A stretch of DNA of 64,000 bases, from contig OZ244596.1 in the NCBI GenBank assembly GCA_965218235.1, positions 992,001 through 1,056,000 on the forward strand, in the 5' to 3' direction. Below the pieces are notes generated by a model. The model did not search any database and was not told the origin of the DNA. It saw only the letters and a list, made by a program, of their open reading frames with translations. Source of the stretch: CADCWK01 sp965218235. Lineage in GTDB: Bacteria > Chloroflexota > Chloroflexia > Thermomicrobiales > UBA6265. Shown in pieces: positions 8,589 to 16,581 of this stretch; position 1 is the first letter of the stretch, and the number at the start of each line of letters is the position of its first letter. The position numbers were made by a program, and so were the translations under genes.

Positions 8589-9377
8589 ATGGCGATGATC
8601 GTCTGGAACGCCTCGACACGGGATGAGCTCAACGCCGCCCTGCCAGGCAGCGTCGTCCTCCTGCCAACCGGCGCGACCGAGCAGCACGGCCACCACCTCG
8701 TCACCGGGCACGACACCTTCGCCGTCACCGCGATCGCCTACCGTGCCGCCCGGGCCGTCGCGGCGGGGACCGGAATCGTCGTCGCCCCGGCCCTGCCGTT
8801 CGGCTCCTCCGCCCACCACCTGCCCTTCGGCGGCACGCTCTCCCTCGCCACGGAGACCTACCGGGCCGTCGTCACGGACCTCGTCACGGCGATGATCGCC
8901 GGTGGGGCGCGGCGGATCTTCCTGCTCAACGGGCACGGCGGCAACCGCGAGCTCAACCAGCTCGTCGCCCGGGATGTCGCGATGGCGCAGCCGGCCGACC
9001 GCCCGGTCGCGATCGCCGCCGCCTCGTACTGGGAGATCGCCCAGCGCTCCCTCGCCGCCGACCCGGACCTCGGCACCGTCCGCCAGCCGGGCCACGCTGG
9101 CCAGTTCGAGACGGCGACGATGCTGGCGATGACGCCCGAGCACGTCCGCGAGCCCCGTCCCGTCCGCGACCAGGACCCGTCGCTCGTCCCCGCCATCCCC
9201 GGCGTCCGGATCGAGACGACTGGCCTCTGGGCGAGCTACGACGGCTTCACCGATTTTCCCCACCGCGCCACCACCGGGCAGGGCCAGCGGGCACTCGACC
9301 TCATCGTCCGCGACGTCGCCGCGGCGCTGGTCGCCTTCTCGACGTATCCCCTCGGGTCTTCAGCCGGGTCGGTATGA
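8589..9377 (+). CDS. Creatininase family protein (metal-dependent amidohydrolase)
   Basis: This is a 262-residue member of the creatininase/MftE family, which hydrolyses cyclic or peptide amides with two metal ions. Metal-binding segments are visible: PTGATEQHGHHLVTGHDT (Glu, His and Asp ligands) near residue 25, and LLNGHGGN near residue 115. A later QPGHAGQFETA block completes the pocket. The start is the ATG at 8589 with AGGGGAG upstream; the next ATG at 8595 is equally possible. The downstream M20 peptidase remnant suggests the locus once had a second amide-hydrolysing gene. Substrate not predictable. Confidence 0.88.
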   Translation: MAMIVWNASTRDELNAALPGSVVLLPTGATEQHGHHLVTGHDTFAVTAIAYRAARAVAAGTGIVVAPALPFGSSAHHLPFGGTLSLATETYRAVVTDLVTAMIAGGARRIFLLNGHGGNRELNQLVARDVAMAQPADRPVAIAAASYWEIAQRSLAADPDLGTVRQPGHAGQFETATMLAMTPEHVREPRPVRDQDPSLVPAIPGVRIETTGLWASYDGFTDFPHRATTGQGQRALDLIVRDVAAALVAFSTYPLGSSAGSV

Positions 9378-9473
9378 TGTCGCGACGGGACCTTTACGCG
9401 TGAGCGGACCCGGACGAGACACGGCCGACCCGGAGACCAGCGACGATGGGCAGCGTTAGGCGGCGTCGACTAG

Positions 9474-9891
9474 CTGAGGACCGTCCCCGTCGCCTCCGCG
9501 TTGCAATTCCGTTCGCCCATCTACCCTGACCGGCCGATCGAGGACATTCTCGGCATCGTCGAGCAGACCATCCGCAAGGCCGGCGACGACGACTGGCTCC
9601 GCCACAACCGTCCAAAGGTCTCGAACGACGGCTTCCAGACAGCCGGCTCCATCGCCCCGGACGCTCCGTCCGTCACGCTCGTCGGCGAACACCACCGCCG
9701 CGTCACTAGCCACGCCATGCGGCTGCTGGTCGAGACCTCGGTCAACGACTTGTGCTACGACAACTTCGCCGGCACCCCCGGCCAGCTGCCACGGCGTGAC
9801 CGGCGGCAACGGCCACGCCGCCGATGAATGGCTGGACCTGACCTCGCTCGCACCGGCCGCCAGGGTCCTCAGCGGCTTCATCATTGACTGA
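9474..9891 (+). pseudogene. Remnant of an M20 (ArgE/DapE-like) peptidase gene
   Basis: Translation of 9474-9800 gives C-terminal M20 peptidase-like sequence (DGFQTAGSIAPDAPSVTLVG, then VETSVNDLCYDNFAG). The typical tail HAADEWLDLTSL continues in another frame and ends at the TGA at 9889-9891. A frameshift near 9770-9800 therefore breaks the gene, and the whole N-terminal catalytic half is missing. It follows creatininase by about 100 bp on the same strand. It is a fossil, not a functional gene. Confidence 0.65.
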
Positions 9892-10482
9892 TTGACTGGT
9901 GCGGGGTGGCGGATCAGTAACGACGATCCGCGCGGCCGGCGGGTAGAAACATTTGCAGACGGGCAGAGCTGGGCTCCACAGTTTTGCCCGCTGACCTCTC
10001 CAGTGTTTCGGCGAGAACTGCTCAGACGTATCGCTACGCTGTTCAAACGATTGAGCCGGTGTGTAACTACACAAGTCGATATTTTCATGCCGTCACTGAC
10101 CCCCTGAGACATCGGCCACGAAGAAGGACCAACGCTGCCGCGGTGATTCCTTTAAATCGAGGCAATCCACTAGGTCTATACTGTCGTATTGGCGCCAACC
10201 GGTCACAGACTAACGGACAGCCCTCACCACAACATGTGGTAGGACCGGACGCGCTAACACGAATACGACGCTATTTGACTTGTGGTCCATGTTCGAGAGA
10301 AGTATTGACGTTATAGTGTCGTTAATCTCTCTTCTCTGTGTCAATCAACTCCTCTCGGTTGAGTGATACACGGACATTCGTGCTGAATCGGCGCCCCTCG
10401 CCGGTGAAGCTATCCGACAACCGCCCGCGCCGATAGCTGACCAACCCCGGTGGTCGGCCAAGCGAGAGAGGAGCCGCCGTCG
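9892..10482. other. Lower-GC intergenic stretch without a recognised gene
   Basis: About 590 bp with visibly more A and T than the neighbours, especially 9990-10350. No convincing coding frame was found. A TATAGT box at 10311-10316 could promote the small zinc-ribbon gene, but no good -35 element accompanies it. Confidence 0.5.
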
Positions 10483-10605
10483 ATGAAGAACTTCATCAAG
10501 TGGCACATGATCTGCTTCGCGTGCGGACACCGCTGGACTCGGACTTCTCGTCCAACCGGCATCGTGTACTGCCCGCGCTGCGGACGTCGACTGACCCTCC
10601 TGTGA
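10483..10605 (+). CDS. 40-residue zinc-ribbon microprotein
   Basis: A 40-codon frame begins with ATG at 10483 after GAGAGGAG and ends at the TGA at 10603. It encodes two zinc knuckles, CFAC (residues 11-14) and CPRC (30-33), within a basic, compact sequence that fits a single zinc ribbon. A textbook terminator hairpin starts 25 bases after the stop, which supports it being a real transcription unit. Function unknown; nucleic-acid or protein binding is a guess. There are no close neighbours on the same strand. Confidence 0.65.
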   Translation: MKNFIKWHMICFACGHRWTRTSRPTGIVYCPRCGRRLTLL

Positions 10606-10630
10606 TCGGAGTGTCAGAGCGCGACACGAA

Positions 10631-10665
10631 GACGCCTCGACCAGTGATGGTCGAGGCGTTTCTGT
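10631..10665 (+). terminator. Rho-independent terminator of the microprotein gene
   Basis: A 12-bp perfect stem (ACGCCTCGACCA with its complement) closed by a GTGA tetraloop is followed by TTTCTGT on the plus strand. Confidence 0.85.
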
Positions 10666-10734
10666 ATTCCATGGCTGCTTCTCGCCGCGAAAATGGTCAA
10701 TGTCCATCCGACAACCGCGAACATCCGACGCTGA

Positions 10735-12138
10735 TTACTCAGGCTGGACCGATGCGGCGACCCGGAGCATCGCGGCCAGACTGCGCTCCACATCCTCGTC
10801 AGTCGTCGCCCACGACGAGACGCTGATCCGCATCGCCGCCTGACCCTGCCAGACCGTGCCGCCACACCAGCACGTCCCGTCCGCCTGAATCCCCGCGATG
10901 ACCTGCCGCGTCGTCTCGTCGTCTCCGAACCGGACCAGCACCTGGTTGAGCTCGACATCGTTCAGGATCTCGTACCCCGCCGCCCGGAGCCCGTCCTCGA
11001 ACCGGGTGGCGTACCGGCAGCAGCGCTCGATCAGATCGGCCAGCCCCTCCCGGCCGAGCGAGCGCAGCGCCGCCCAGACATCGACGCCACGGGCTCGCCG
11101 GGAGATCTCAGGGACGTAGTGGCTCGGCTCACGCGCATCACCAGTCGTGAGGTAGGAGGCGCTGACACTCATCGCGGCGCGGAGCGACTCCGCATCCCGC
11201 ACCAGCGCGACACCACTGTCGTAGGGGACGTTCAGCCACTTGTGCGTGTCGATGGTCCAGGAATCGGCCTGTTCGACCCCCCCGACGAGATGCGCCCGCG
11301 CCGGGGATGCCGCCGCCCACATCCCGAACGCCCCGTCGACATGGACCCAGGCCCCGTTGCCCCGGGCCCAGGCGCAGATCTCCCCGATCGGGTCGATCGA
11401 CCCCGTATTCACGTTCCCGGCCTGGGTGCAGACGATCGTTGGACCAGTCACGTCCGGCAGCGCATCGGCCCGGAGCCGGCCCTGGCCATCGACCGGCACC
11501 CGGATCACCCGCTCCCGGCCGAACCCGAGCAGCGTCAGCGCCTTCGCGACCGAGACGTGGAACTCGTCGCCGACCACCACGTTGACCGGCGGTGCCCCGA
11601 ACAGGCCATCGGCCTCGACGTTCCACCCGGCGTCGGCCAGCACGCGATGGCGGGCGGCGGCGAGAGCGGTGAAGTTCGCCATCGTCGCCCCGGTCGTGAA
11701 CGCCGCCGCGGTGCCGGCTGGCAGCCCGAAGATGTCGGTCAGCCAGCCCAGCGCGACGTCCTCCACCTTCGCGGCGATCGGGCTGATCACCGTCAGGCCG
11801 GCGTTCTGGTCCCAGGCCCCGGCCAGCCAGTTGGCGGCGAGGGCGACCGGGAGGGTCCCGCCGATGACAAACCCGAAGAACCGGCCGCCGGCCGTCGCCA
11901 TCGTCGCCGGGGAGCCGATCTCATCGAGCAGCGCCAGCACGGTTCCAGCGTCGGTCGCTCCGTCCGGGAACGACTCATCGAGGCGAGTGAGGCCACGGAC
12001 TGCGTGGTCGGTGACGCGCACCGGCCGATCGTCGAGTCCATCCAGGTACCGCACCGCACGGCCAACCGTGTCGGTGAGAAGCTCGTGGACGGTCGCGGCA
12101 CCGGAAACAGGAGTCCGCGTATCAATCTGACCAGTCAT
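10735..12138 (-). CDS. Pyridoxal-phosphate-dependent (group II) amino-acid decarboxylase
   Basis: This 467-residue protein belongs to the aromatic amino acid/glutamate decarboxylase group, which releases CO2 from an amino acid using PLP. The PLP-binding segments are clear: HVDGAFGMW with the cofactor Asp, and DTHKWLNVPYD with the Schiff-base Lys about residue 297. The start is the ATG at 12138 with GAGGG upstream; a second ATG at 12159 is less well placed. It is divergent from the TipAS regulator, whose promoter lies in the shared 164-bp gap, so that regulator may control it. The substrate amino acid is not clear from sequence. Confidence 0.9.
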   Translation of the reverse strand: MTGQIDTRTPVSGAATVHELLTDTVGRAVRYLDGLDDRPVRVTDHAVRGLTRLDESFPDGATDAGTVLALLDEIGSPATMATAGGRFFGFVIGGTLPVALAANWLAGAWDQNAGLTVISPIAAKVEDVALGWLTDIFGLPAGTAAAFTTGATMANFTALAAARHRVLADAGWNVEADGLFGAPPVNVVVGDEFHVSVAKALTLLGFGRERVIRVPVDGQGRLRADALPDVTGPTIVCTQAGNVNTGSIDPIGEICAWARGNGAWVHVDGAFGMWAAASPARAHLVGGVEQADSWTIDTHKWLNVPYDSGVALVRDAESLRAAMSVSASYLTTGDAREPSHYVPEISRRARGVDVWAALRSLGREGLADLIERCCRYATRFEDGLRAAGYEILNDVELNQVLVRFGDDETTRQVIAGIQADGTCWCGGTVWQGQAAMRISVSSWATTDEDVERSLAAMLRVAASVQPE

Positions 12139-12166
12139 CGTCACGCCCTCGATACCCATCCTCGGG

Positions 12167-12183
12167 TCACATACGTCACCTCC
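12167..12183 (-). promoter_or_regulatory. Start-stop (ATGTGA) element with strong Shine-Dalgarno
   Basis: On the minus strand GGAGGTGA is followed four bases later by ATGTGA, a start codon directly followed by a stop, 29 bases before the decarboxylase ATG at 12138. It may be a decoy or coupling site; it could also be chance. Confidence 0.35.
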
Positions 12184-12199
12184 ATAGACTATCTGGCGA

Positions 12200-12222
12200 G
12201 CGCAAGCGCTTTGCGCTTGCGC
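12200..12222. repeat. Inverted repeat in the decarboxylase/MerR gap
   Basis: Ten-base arms GCGCAAGCGC and GCGCTTGCGC around TTT. It could be a regulator site or a hairpin in the decarboxylase leader. Confidence 0.6.
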
Positions 12223-12246
12223 GATTCGGGAAACACATTGGACGGC

Positions 12247-12277
12247 TTGACTCTGACGCAGCGTCAGCCCCTACCCT
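12247..12277 (+). promoter_or_regulatory. MerR-type promoter with 19-bp spacer and internal operator
   Basis: TTGACT (12247-12252) and TACCCT (12272-12277) are separated by 19 bases instead of 17. The spacer holds the perfect palindrome CTGACGCAGCGTCAG (12253-12267). This is the classic architecture of promoters activated by DNA-twisting MerR regulators, placed right before the MerR gene. Confidence 0.85.
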
Positions 12278-12302
12278 CGCGAACAAGCGCGGGAGGACGA
12301 CG

Positions 12303-13094
12303 ATGACCACCAACTGGACCGTCAGGGAGCTGGCCAACCTGGCGGGGGTGAGTGTGCGGACGCTTCACCACTATGACCACATTGGCCTGCTTCCGCCCGC
12401 GCGGGTCGGCGACAACGGCTACCGCTCCTACGGCCCCGCCGAGCTCGTCCGGCTCCAGCAGATCCTGTTCTTCCGCGAGCTCGAGTTCCCGCTCGACCGG
12501 ATCCGGGAGCTGCTGGACCAGCCGGACTTCGACGCGACCGCCGCCTACCGCGACCACCGGCGCCTGCTGGTGGCGCGGCGGGACCAGCTTGGCCGGCTGA
12601 TCGCCACCCTGGACCGCCAGCTCGGCCACGAGGAGGATGACATGACCGAACGAGGACCCCTGGACGAGAGCCGGTGCACCGACGCCGAACGGGCGGCGCT
12701 GCGGGGCAGCCGCTTCACCGCCGCCGAGCTGGAGGCCCTCCGCGACGAGGCCCGGCGGCGCTGGGGCGGCACCGACGCCTGGCGCCAGAGCGACGAGCGG
12801 ACCGGCCACCACACCGGCCAGGACTGGGACCGCATCCGCGGCCGCTGGGACGAGAATATGCGAGCGCTCGTCGCCGACATGCCGAAGGGCGTCGGCTCGC
12901 CGGAGGTGCAGGGGCACATCGCCAGCTACCGAGAGTGGCTGCGGAACTTCTACGAGCCCGGCGACGAGGTCTTCCGCGGGCTGGCCACCATGTTCGTCGA
13001 CGACGATCGCTACGCCGAGACGTTCCGGCGCTACCACCCGGACCTGCCGGTGTTCCTCCGCGACGCGATGCGGTACTCCCTCGGCGACCGCTGA
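12303..13094 (+). CDS. MerR-family regulator with TipAS ligand domain
   Basis: This 263-residue protein has an N-terminal MerR winged helix-turn-helix (TVRELANLAGVSVRTLHHYD, with the GLLPPAR wing). A coiled dimer helix follows, then a C-terminal TipAS-like helical domain from about residue 125. TipAS domains bind hydrophobic, often thiopeptide, drugs and switch on their own promoter. GGAGG precedes the ATG. The promoter with a 19-bp spacer just upstream suggests direct autoactivation. The divergent PLP decarboxylase is the obvious second target. Family assignment is firm; the ligand is unknown. Confidence 0.92.
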   Translation: MTTNWTVRELANLAGVSVRTLHHYDHIGLLPPARVGDNGYRSYGPAELVRLQQILFFRELEFPLDRIRELLDQPDFDATAAYRDHRRLLVARRDQLGRLIATLDRQLGHEEDDMTERGPLDESRCTDAERAALRGSRFTAAELEALRDEARRRWGGTDAWRQSDERTGHHTGQDWDRIRGRWDENMRALVADMPKGVGSPEVQGHIASYREWLRNFYEPGDEVFRGLATMFVDDDRYAETFRRYHPDLPVFLRDAMRYSLGDR

Positions 13095-13155
13095 CCGTCC
13101 ACCACACGGCAGTCGTCGTCAGCTCGAACACCCCATCGACGCTGGCGGCGGCTCA

Positions 13156-13332
13156 GACGTAGGGTCACGCCCTTGGGCTGACCGGCCGCCGCAGCGGCCA
13201 TCGCCGCAAGGCGATCACCGTGACTTCCAATCGATGCGTTACAAGGGAAACTGGCATGACCCGGACGACCGGGACCGATTCGCGGTGTTGCGCCCGCGGG
13301 CGCCGGTCAGCCCAAGGGCGTGACCCTACGTC
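13156..13332. repeat. Dispersed palindromic element, copy A
   Basis: Perfect 31-bp inverted arms (13156-13186 and 13302-13332), starting GACGTAGGGTCACGCC, enclose about 115 bp with an internal hairpin (ATCGCCGCAAGGCGAT). It sits between the convergent MerR and monooxygenase genes. Copies B, C and D are at 16355, 21909 and 26113. No coding frame is present, so it resembles a non-autonomous (MITE- or REP-like) element. The rest of 13095-13499 shows nothing else. Confidence 0.8.
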
Positions 13333-13499
13333 GACCCGTGCTTCCTGCGTCGTCCCGGGCCGCGCGTTCACCTGGCCCGCGGGACGCCCGGGGATGGCCG
13401 GCATGCCGGTCGACGGGGAGCGGTTCGCGGTCACATGGCACAGGAACCGGCGACGATCGGCCAGGAACCGACGGATCCGAACCACGCCACCGGCACGGT

Positions 13500-14639
13500 C
13501 TATCCGTGCTCCTCCTCGGGGGCGCCGGTGAAGAAGTCGATGAGCCCGAAGGGGGCCCGGTCGCCGAGGCACAGGTCCAGGATCACGTGCGCATCCGCGG
13601 CCTCCGACTGGCTGCGCGGAAACATCGCCGCCTCATAGGCGTTGAGCGCCGCTTCGATGTCGTCGGGCTGCGCGGCGATGGCGCTGCCGAGCTCGGCGCC
13701 GTCGAACATCGCCAGGTTGGCGCCCTCGCCGGACGGAGGCATCAGGTGCGCCGCATCCCCGAGGAGCGTCACCCCGGGCACGCGGTCCCAGCGGTGTGCG
13801 TCCGGGAGTGCGTTGATCAGGCGGGCAACCGGGGCGGTCTCGCCGTCGGTGATCAGCGCGGTCAGTTCCGGTGCCCACCCGGCGAACTCCGCCGCGACCC
13901 GGGCCGTCGCGGCGGACGTGTCGGCAAAGTCGATGTCGGCGACCCATTCGGCGGGACGGTTCAGCTCGACGTACGTGTGCAGGATGTTTCCCGCCTCGCG
14001 GTGCGCCACGATCCCCTTGCCCGGGGTGAGCGCGTACATCGCGCCGTCGCCGACCGCTTCGGCGGTCGCGCCGTGCCGCTCGTCGACGTCGTGTAGGTAG
14101 GTCTCGATGAACACCGTACCGACGTACACGGGCCGGGCGTCGGAGAGCAGTGGCCGGACCTTCGACCAGGCGCCGTCCGCACCAACGAGGAGTTCGGTGG
14201 TCACGGTCAATCCGTCCGCGAAGGTCAGTCCGTGGCGGCCGCTGCCGAACGCCGCGACGCTGGCGAGCTTCCTGCCCCACCGGACCGTCCCTGCCGGCAG
14301 GGATTCGATGAGCATCCGGCGCAGATCGCCCCGGAGCACCTCAGGGCGTCCGCCCGTGCCCTCGTCGGGCTCTTCGAACAGCACCGCACCGTGCTGGTCG
14401 AACATACGCGTCGCCTCACCTCCCGCGTGGATGATCGCGTGGAACGCGTCGGTTAGTCCGGCCGCTTCAAGCGCGAGCTGTCCGGTGTTCTCGTGGATGT
14501 CGATCTGGCCGCCCTGCGTGCGGGCCTCCGCCGACGGCTCCGCCTCGTAGACCGTCGCGGGGATGCCGTGGACGTGGAGGACGCGGGCGAGGGTGAGGCC
14601 GCCGAGGCCCGCACCGATGATCGTGACTGGTGTCGTCAT
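13500..14639 (-). CDS. FAD-dependent monooxygenase, TetX-like
   Basis: This is a 379-residue class A flavin monooxygenase. It has the N-terminal dinucleotide motif TIIGAGLGGLTLARVL, the conserved Arg region LRGDLRRMLIESL, and the second FAD motif GDAAHLMPPSGEGAN. The segment GGQIDIHENTGQLAL closely recalls tetracycline-modifying TetX enzymes, which hydroxylate their substrate with NADPH and oxygen. It starts at the ATG at 14639 after GAAAGG and is divergent from a TetR repressor with a shared palindromic operator. That layout fits an inducible detoxification gene. Drug modification is inference; other phenolic or polyketide substrates are equally possible. Confidence 0.9.
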   Translation of the reverse strand: MTTPVTIIGAGLGGLTLARVLHVHGIPATVYEAEPSAEARTQGGQIDIHENTGQLALEAAGLTDAFHAIIHAGGEATRMFDQHGAVLFEEPDEGTGGRPEVLRGDLRRMLIESLPAGTVRWGRKLASVAAFGSGRHGLTFADGLTVTTELLVGADGAWSKVRPLLSDARPVYVGTVFIETYLHDVDERHGATAEAVGDGAMYALTPGKGIVAHREAGNILHTYVELNRPAEWVADIDFADTSAATARVAAEFAGWAPELTALITDGETAPVARLINALPDAHRWDRVPGVTLLGDAAHLMPPSGEGANLAMFDGAELGSAIAAQPDDIEAALNAYEAAMFPRSQSEAADAHVILDLCLGDRAPFGLIDFFTGAPEEEHG

Positions 14640-14657
14640 GGTGTGCCTTTCAGTTTA

Positions 14658-14676
14658 ATTGGAACGATGTTCCAAT
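14658..14676. promoter_or_regulatory. TetR operator between monooxygenase and repressor genes
   Basis: ATTGGAAC-GAT-GTTCCAAT is a perfect 8+3+8 palindrome in the divergent gap, between the monooxygenase -10 box and its start codon. Confidence 0.8.
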
Positions 14677-14680
14677 GAGA

Positions 14681-14710
14681 ATGATGGAACAACGATCCAG
14701 TGTGTGTCAA
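14681..14710 (-). promoter_or_regulatory. Candidate promoter of the monooxygenase gene
   Basis: Minus strand: TTGACA (14705-14710), 18-base spacer, CATCAT (14681-14686). The operator lies just downstream, so repressor binding would block elongation or open-complex formation. Confidence 0.6.
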
Positions 14711-14720
14711 GATGGTGCCC

Positions 14721-15392
14721 ATGGCGACCAGGACGCAGCGAACCGAACGGCGCACGGACGCGCTCTCCAGGGAGCGGATCGTCGAAACCGCGATCGACAT
14801 CCTCGACAGCGAGGGCGAGAGCGCGCTGACCTTCCGTGCGCTCGCGGCGCGCCTGGCAACCGGGAGCGGGGCGATCTACTGGCACGTCGCCAACAAGGAC
14901 GAGCTGCTCGCGGCGGCGACCAACGACGTCATTGCCCGGGTGATGACGGACGTGGTCCGTGGCGTGGAGCCGCGGGAGGCGATCCGCACCATTGCCCTCG
15001 GGGTGTTCGACGCGATCGACGCGCACCCCTGGGTGGGCACCGAGCTCTCCCGTGAGCCCTGGCAGTTCGCGGTGTTGCAGGTCTTCGAAGGCGTCGGCGC
15101 GCAACTCCAGAGGCTTGGCGTTCCCGAGCGGGCGCAGTTCGACGCCGCGTCCGCGCTCGTGAGCTACGTGCTCGGCCTCGCTGGACAGTACGCCGCGGGT
15201 GTTCGACTCCTCCCACGCGATACGGACCGGACGGCGTTCCTCGGGACGGTCGCCGCACGGTGGACGCAACTCGACCCCGCCAGGTACCCGTTCGTGCATC
15301 AGGTGGCGACGCAGCTACCCGGACACGACGACCGCGAGCAGTTTCTCGCTGGCATCGACCTCATCTTCGCCGGCATCGAAGCCGTCCGCTAG
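14721..15392 (+). CDS. TetR-family repressor
   Basis: This 223-residue regulator has a basic N-terminus and a TetR helix-turn-helix (LTFRALAARLATGSGAIYWHVANKDELL). An all-helical ligand domain resembling the TetR class C-terminal domain follows. The ATG at 14721 is chosen as the start nearest the domain; the longer GTG/ATG options at 14700-14715 add only a few residues. It is divergent from the TetX-like monooxygenase and probably represses both genes through the palindrome at 14658-14676. Effector unknown, perhaps the monooxygenase substrate. Confidence 0.92.
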   Translation: MATRTQRTERRTDALSRERIVETAIDILDSEGESALTFRALAARLATGSGAIYWHVANKDELLAAATNDVIARVMTDVVRGVEPREAIRTIALGVFDAIDAHPWVGTELSREPWQFAVLQVFEGVGAQLQRLGVPERAQFDAASALVSYVLGLAGQYAAGVRLLPRDTDRTAFLGTVAARWTQLDPARYPFVHQVATQLPGHDDREQFLAGIDLIFAGIEAVR

Positions 15393-15558
15393 GCGACTCC
15401 CCAATGAGCTGAAGGCGACGCGCACGCGGCGCCAGGCGTCCGGTCGCCGGGCTACTGGGAGCCGTTGTTGGGCTCGATGTCGAGAGCCGCCACACCCATC
15501 GCCCGGTTGGATACACTGCCGGCTGGTGGACACAGCCGGGCAAAGGGGGAGCGGGGCA

Positions 15559-16287
15559 ATGACCGATGGGGAATCGGCGCGGCGGGTCGCGCTGGTGACC
15601 GGCGCGGGCAGCGGGCTCGGGGCGGCGACGGTGGGTGCGCTGCTCGACGCTGGCTACGCCGTCGCGGCACTGGACGTCGATGCCACCCGCCTCGCGGCCC
15701 TGGCGGTTCGGCCCGACGCCATGGCACTGGTCTGCGATGTGACGGACGCGGCGACGGTCGAGGCCCGGGTGGCGGAGGTCCTCTCGCGCTTCGGCCGGAT
15801 CGACGTCGCGGTCAACTGCGCCGGGGTCGACCACACCTACTGGCTGGAGGACCTGACGCTGGCCCAGTTCGACCAGATCATCGCGGTCAACCTGCGCGGT
15901 CCGTTCGTCGTCGCCAAGGCGGTCTGGCCGGGCATGAAACGACAGGGCGGCGGGCAGATCGTCAACATCGCCTCGACGGCGGCCCTGCGGGTCTGGCCGG
16001 GCGCCTCGGCCTATCACGCGTCGAAGTTCGGGGTGCTGGGACTGAGCCGGGCGTTGAACCTCGAGGGGCGCGGAGATGGCATCCGGGTGACGACGGTGAT
16101 CCCGGGCGGCATGGATACGCACTTCTTCGACCGATTCCGGGAGCAGAATATCCCGCTGCCGGGCCCAGACACGCTCCAGAGTCCGGACAATGTCGCCCGG
16201 ACCATCCTCTACGCGCTCGGCCTACCGGCTGACTCGGTCCTGCAGGAGCTCGTGATCACCCACCCGGACGAGCCCGGCTGGCCATAG
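15559..16287 (+). CDS. SDR-family oxidoreductase
   Basis: This is a classical short-chain dehydrogenase of 242 residues. The cofactor motif is VTGAGSGLG (near residue 14), the structural motif is NCAGVD, Ser lies in NIASTAA, and the catalytic pair is YHASK. The start is the ATG at 15559 with GGGGGAG upstream; the frame is open further back but without a start signal. It lies 166 bp after the TetR gene on the same strand. An Asp after β2 (ALDVD) suggests NAD rather than NADP. Substrate unknown. Confidence 0.9.
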   Translation: MTDGESARRVALVTGAGSGLGAATVGALLDAGYAVAALDVDATRLAALAVRPDAMALVCDVTDAATVEARVAEVLSRFGRIDVAVNCAGVDHTYWLEDLTLAQFDQIIAVNLRGPFVVAKAVWPGMKRQGGGQIVNIASTAALRVWPGASAYHASKFGVLGLSRALNLEGRGDGIRVTTVIPGGMDTHFFDRFREQNIPLPGPDTLQSPDNVARTILYALGLPADSVLQELVITHPDEPGWP

Positions 16288-16354
16288 GCGCATCGTTCAG
16301 GGAGCGGATGAGAGCCGACAAACGGTTGGAGGGTACGCGGCCGTCGCGGTCGTC

Positions 16355-16510
16355 GTCGTAGGGACATGGCTTGCCTTGTCCGCGCCGTCAGGCGCCATGC
16401 ATGCAATCACGCCGTTTCGAGGTGAATGGATCGCTAGCGAACATCGTTATCGCCCTGCAGGGCGATGACCGCTGCGGCGGTCCGGATGGGGCAGGCCCCA
16501 CCCCTGCGAC
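16355..16510. repeat. Dispersed palindromic element, copy B (degenerate)
   Basis: It has imperfect inverted arms (16355-16383 and 16482-16510) and an internal hairpin ATCGCCCTGCAGGGCGAT shared with copies C and D. The segment CGCGCCGTCAGGCGCCAT is shared with copy C in the opposite orientation. It lies between convergent genes. Confidence 0.65.
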
Positions 16511-16581
16511 ACGGCGCTTGGCTGTGCGAAGAGCAATAGTTCCTGGCCGATCTTTCCCATCGAGGCAAGACGACATGACCT

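Noticed and set aside
13165..13572. 135-codon minus-strand frame across repeat copy A
   Set aside because: It crosses the palindromic element and overlaps the end of the monooxygenase gene with no domain or start signal.
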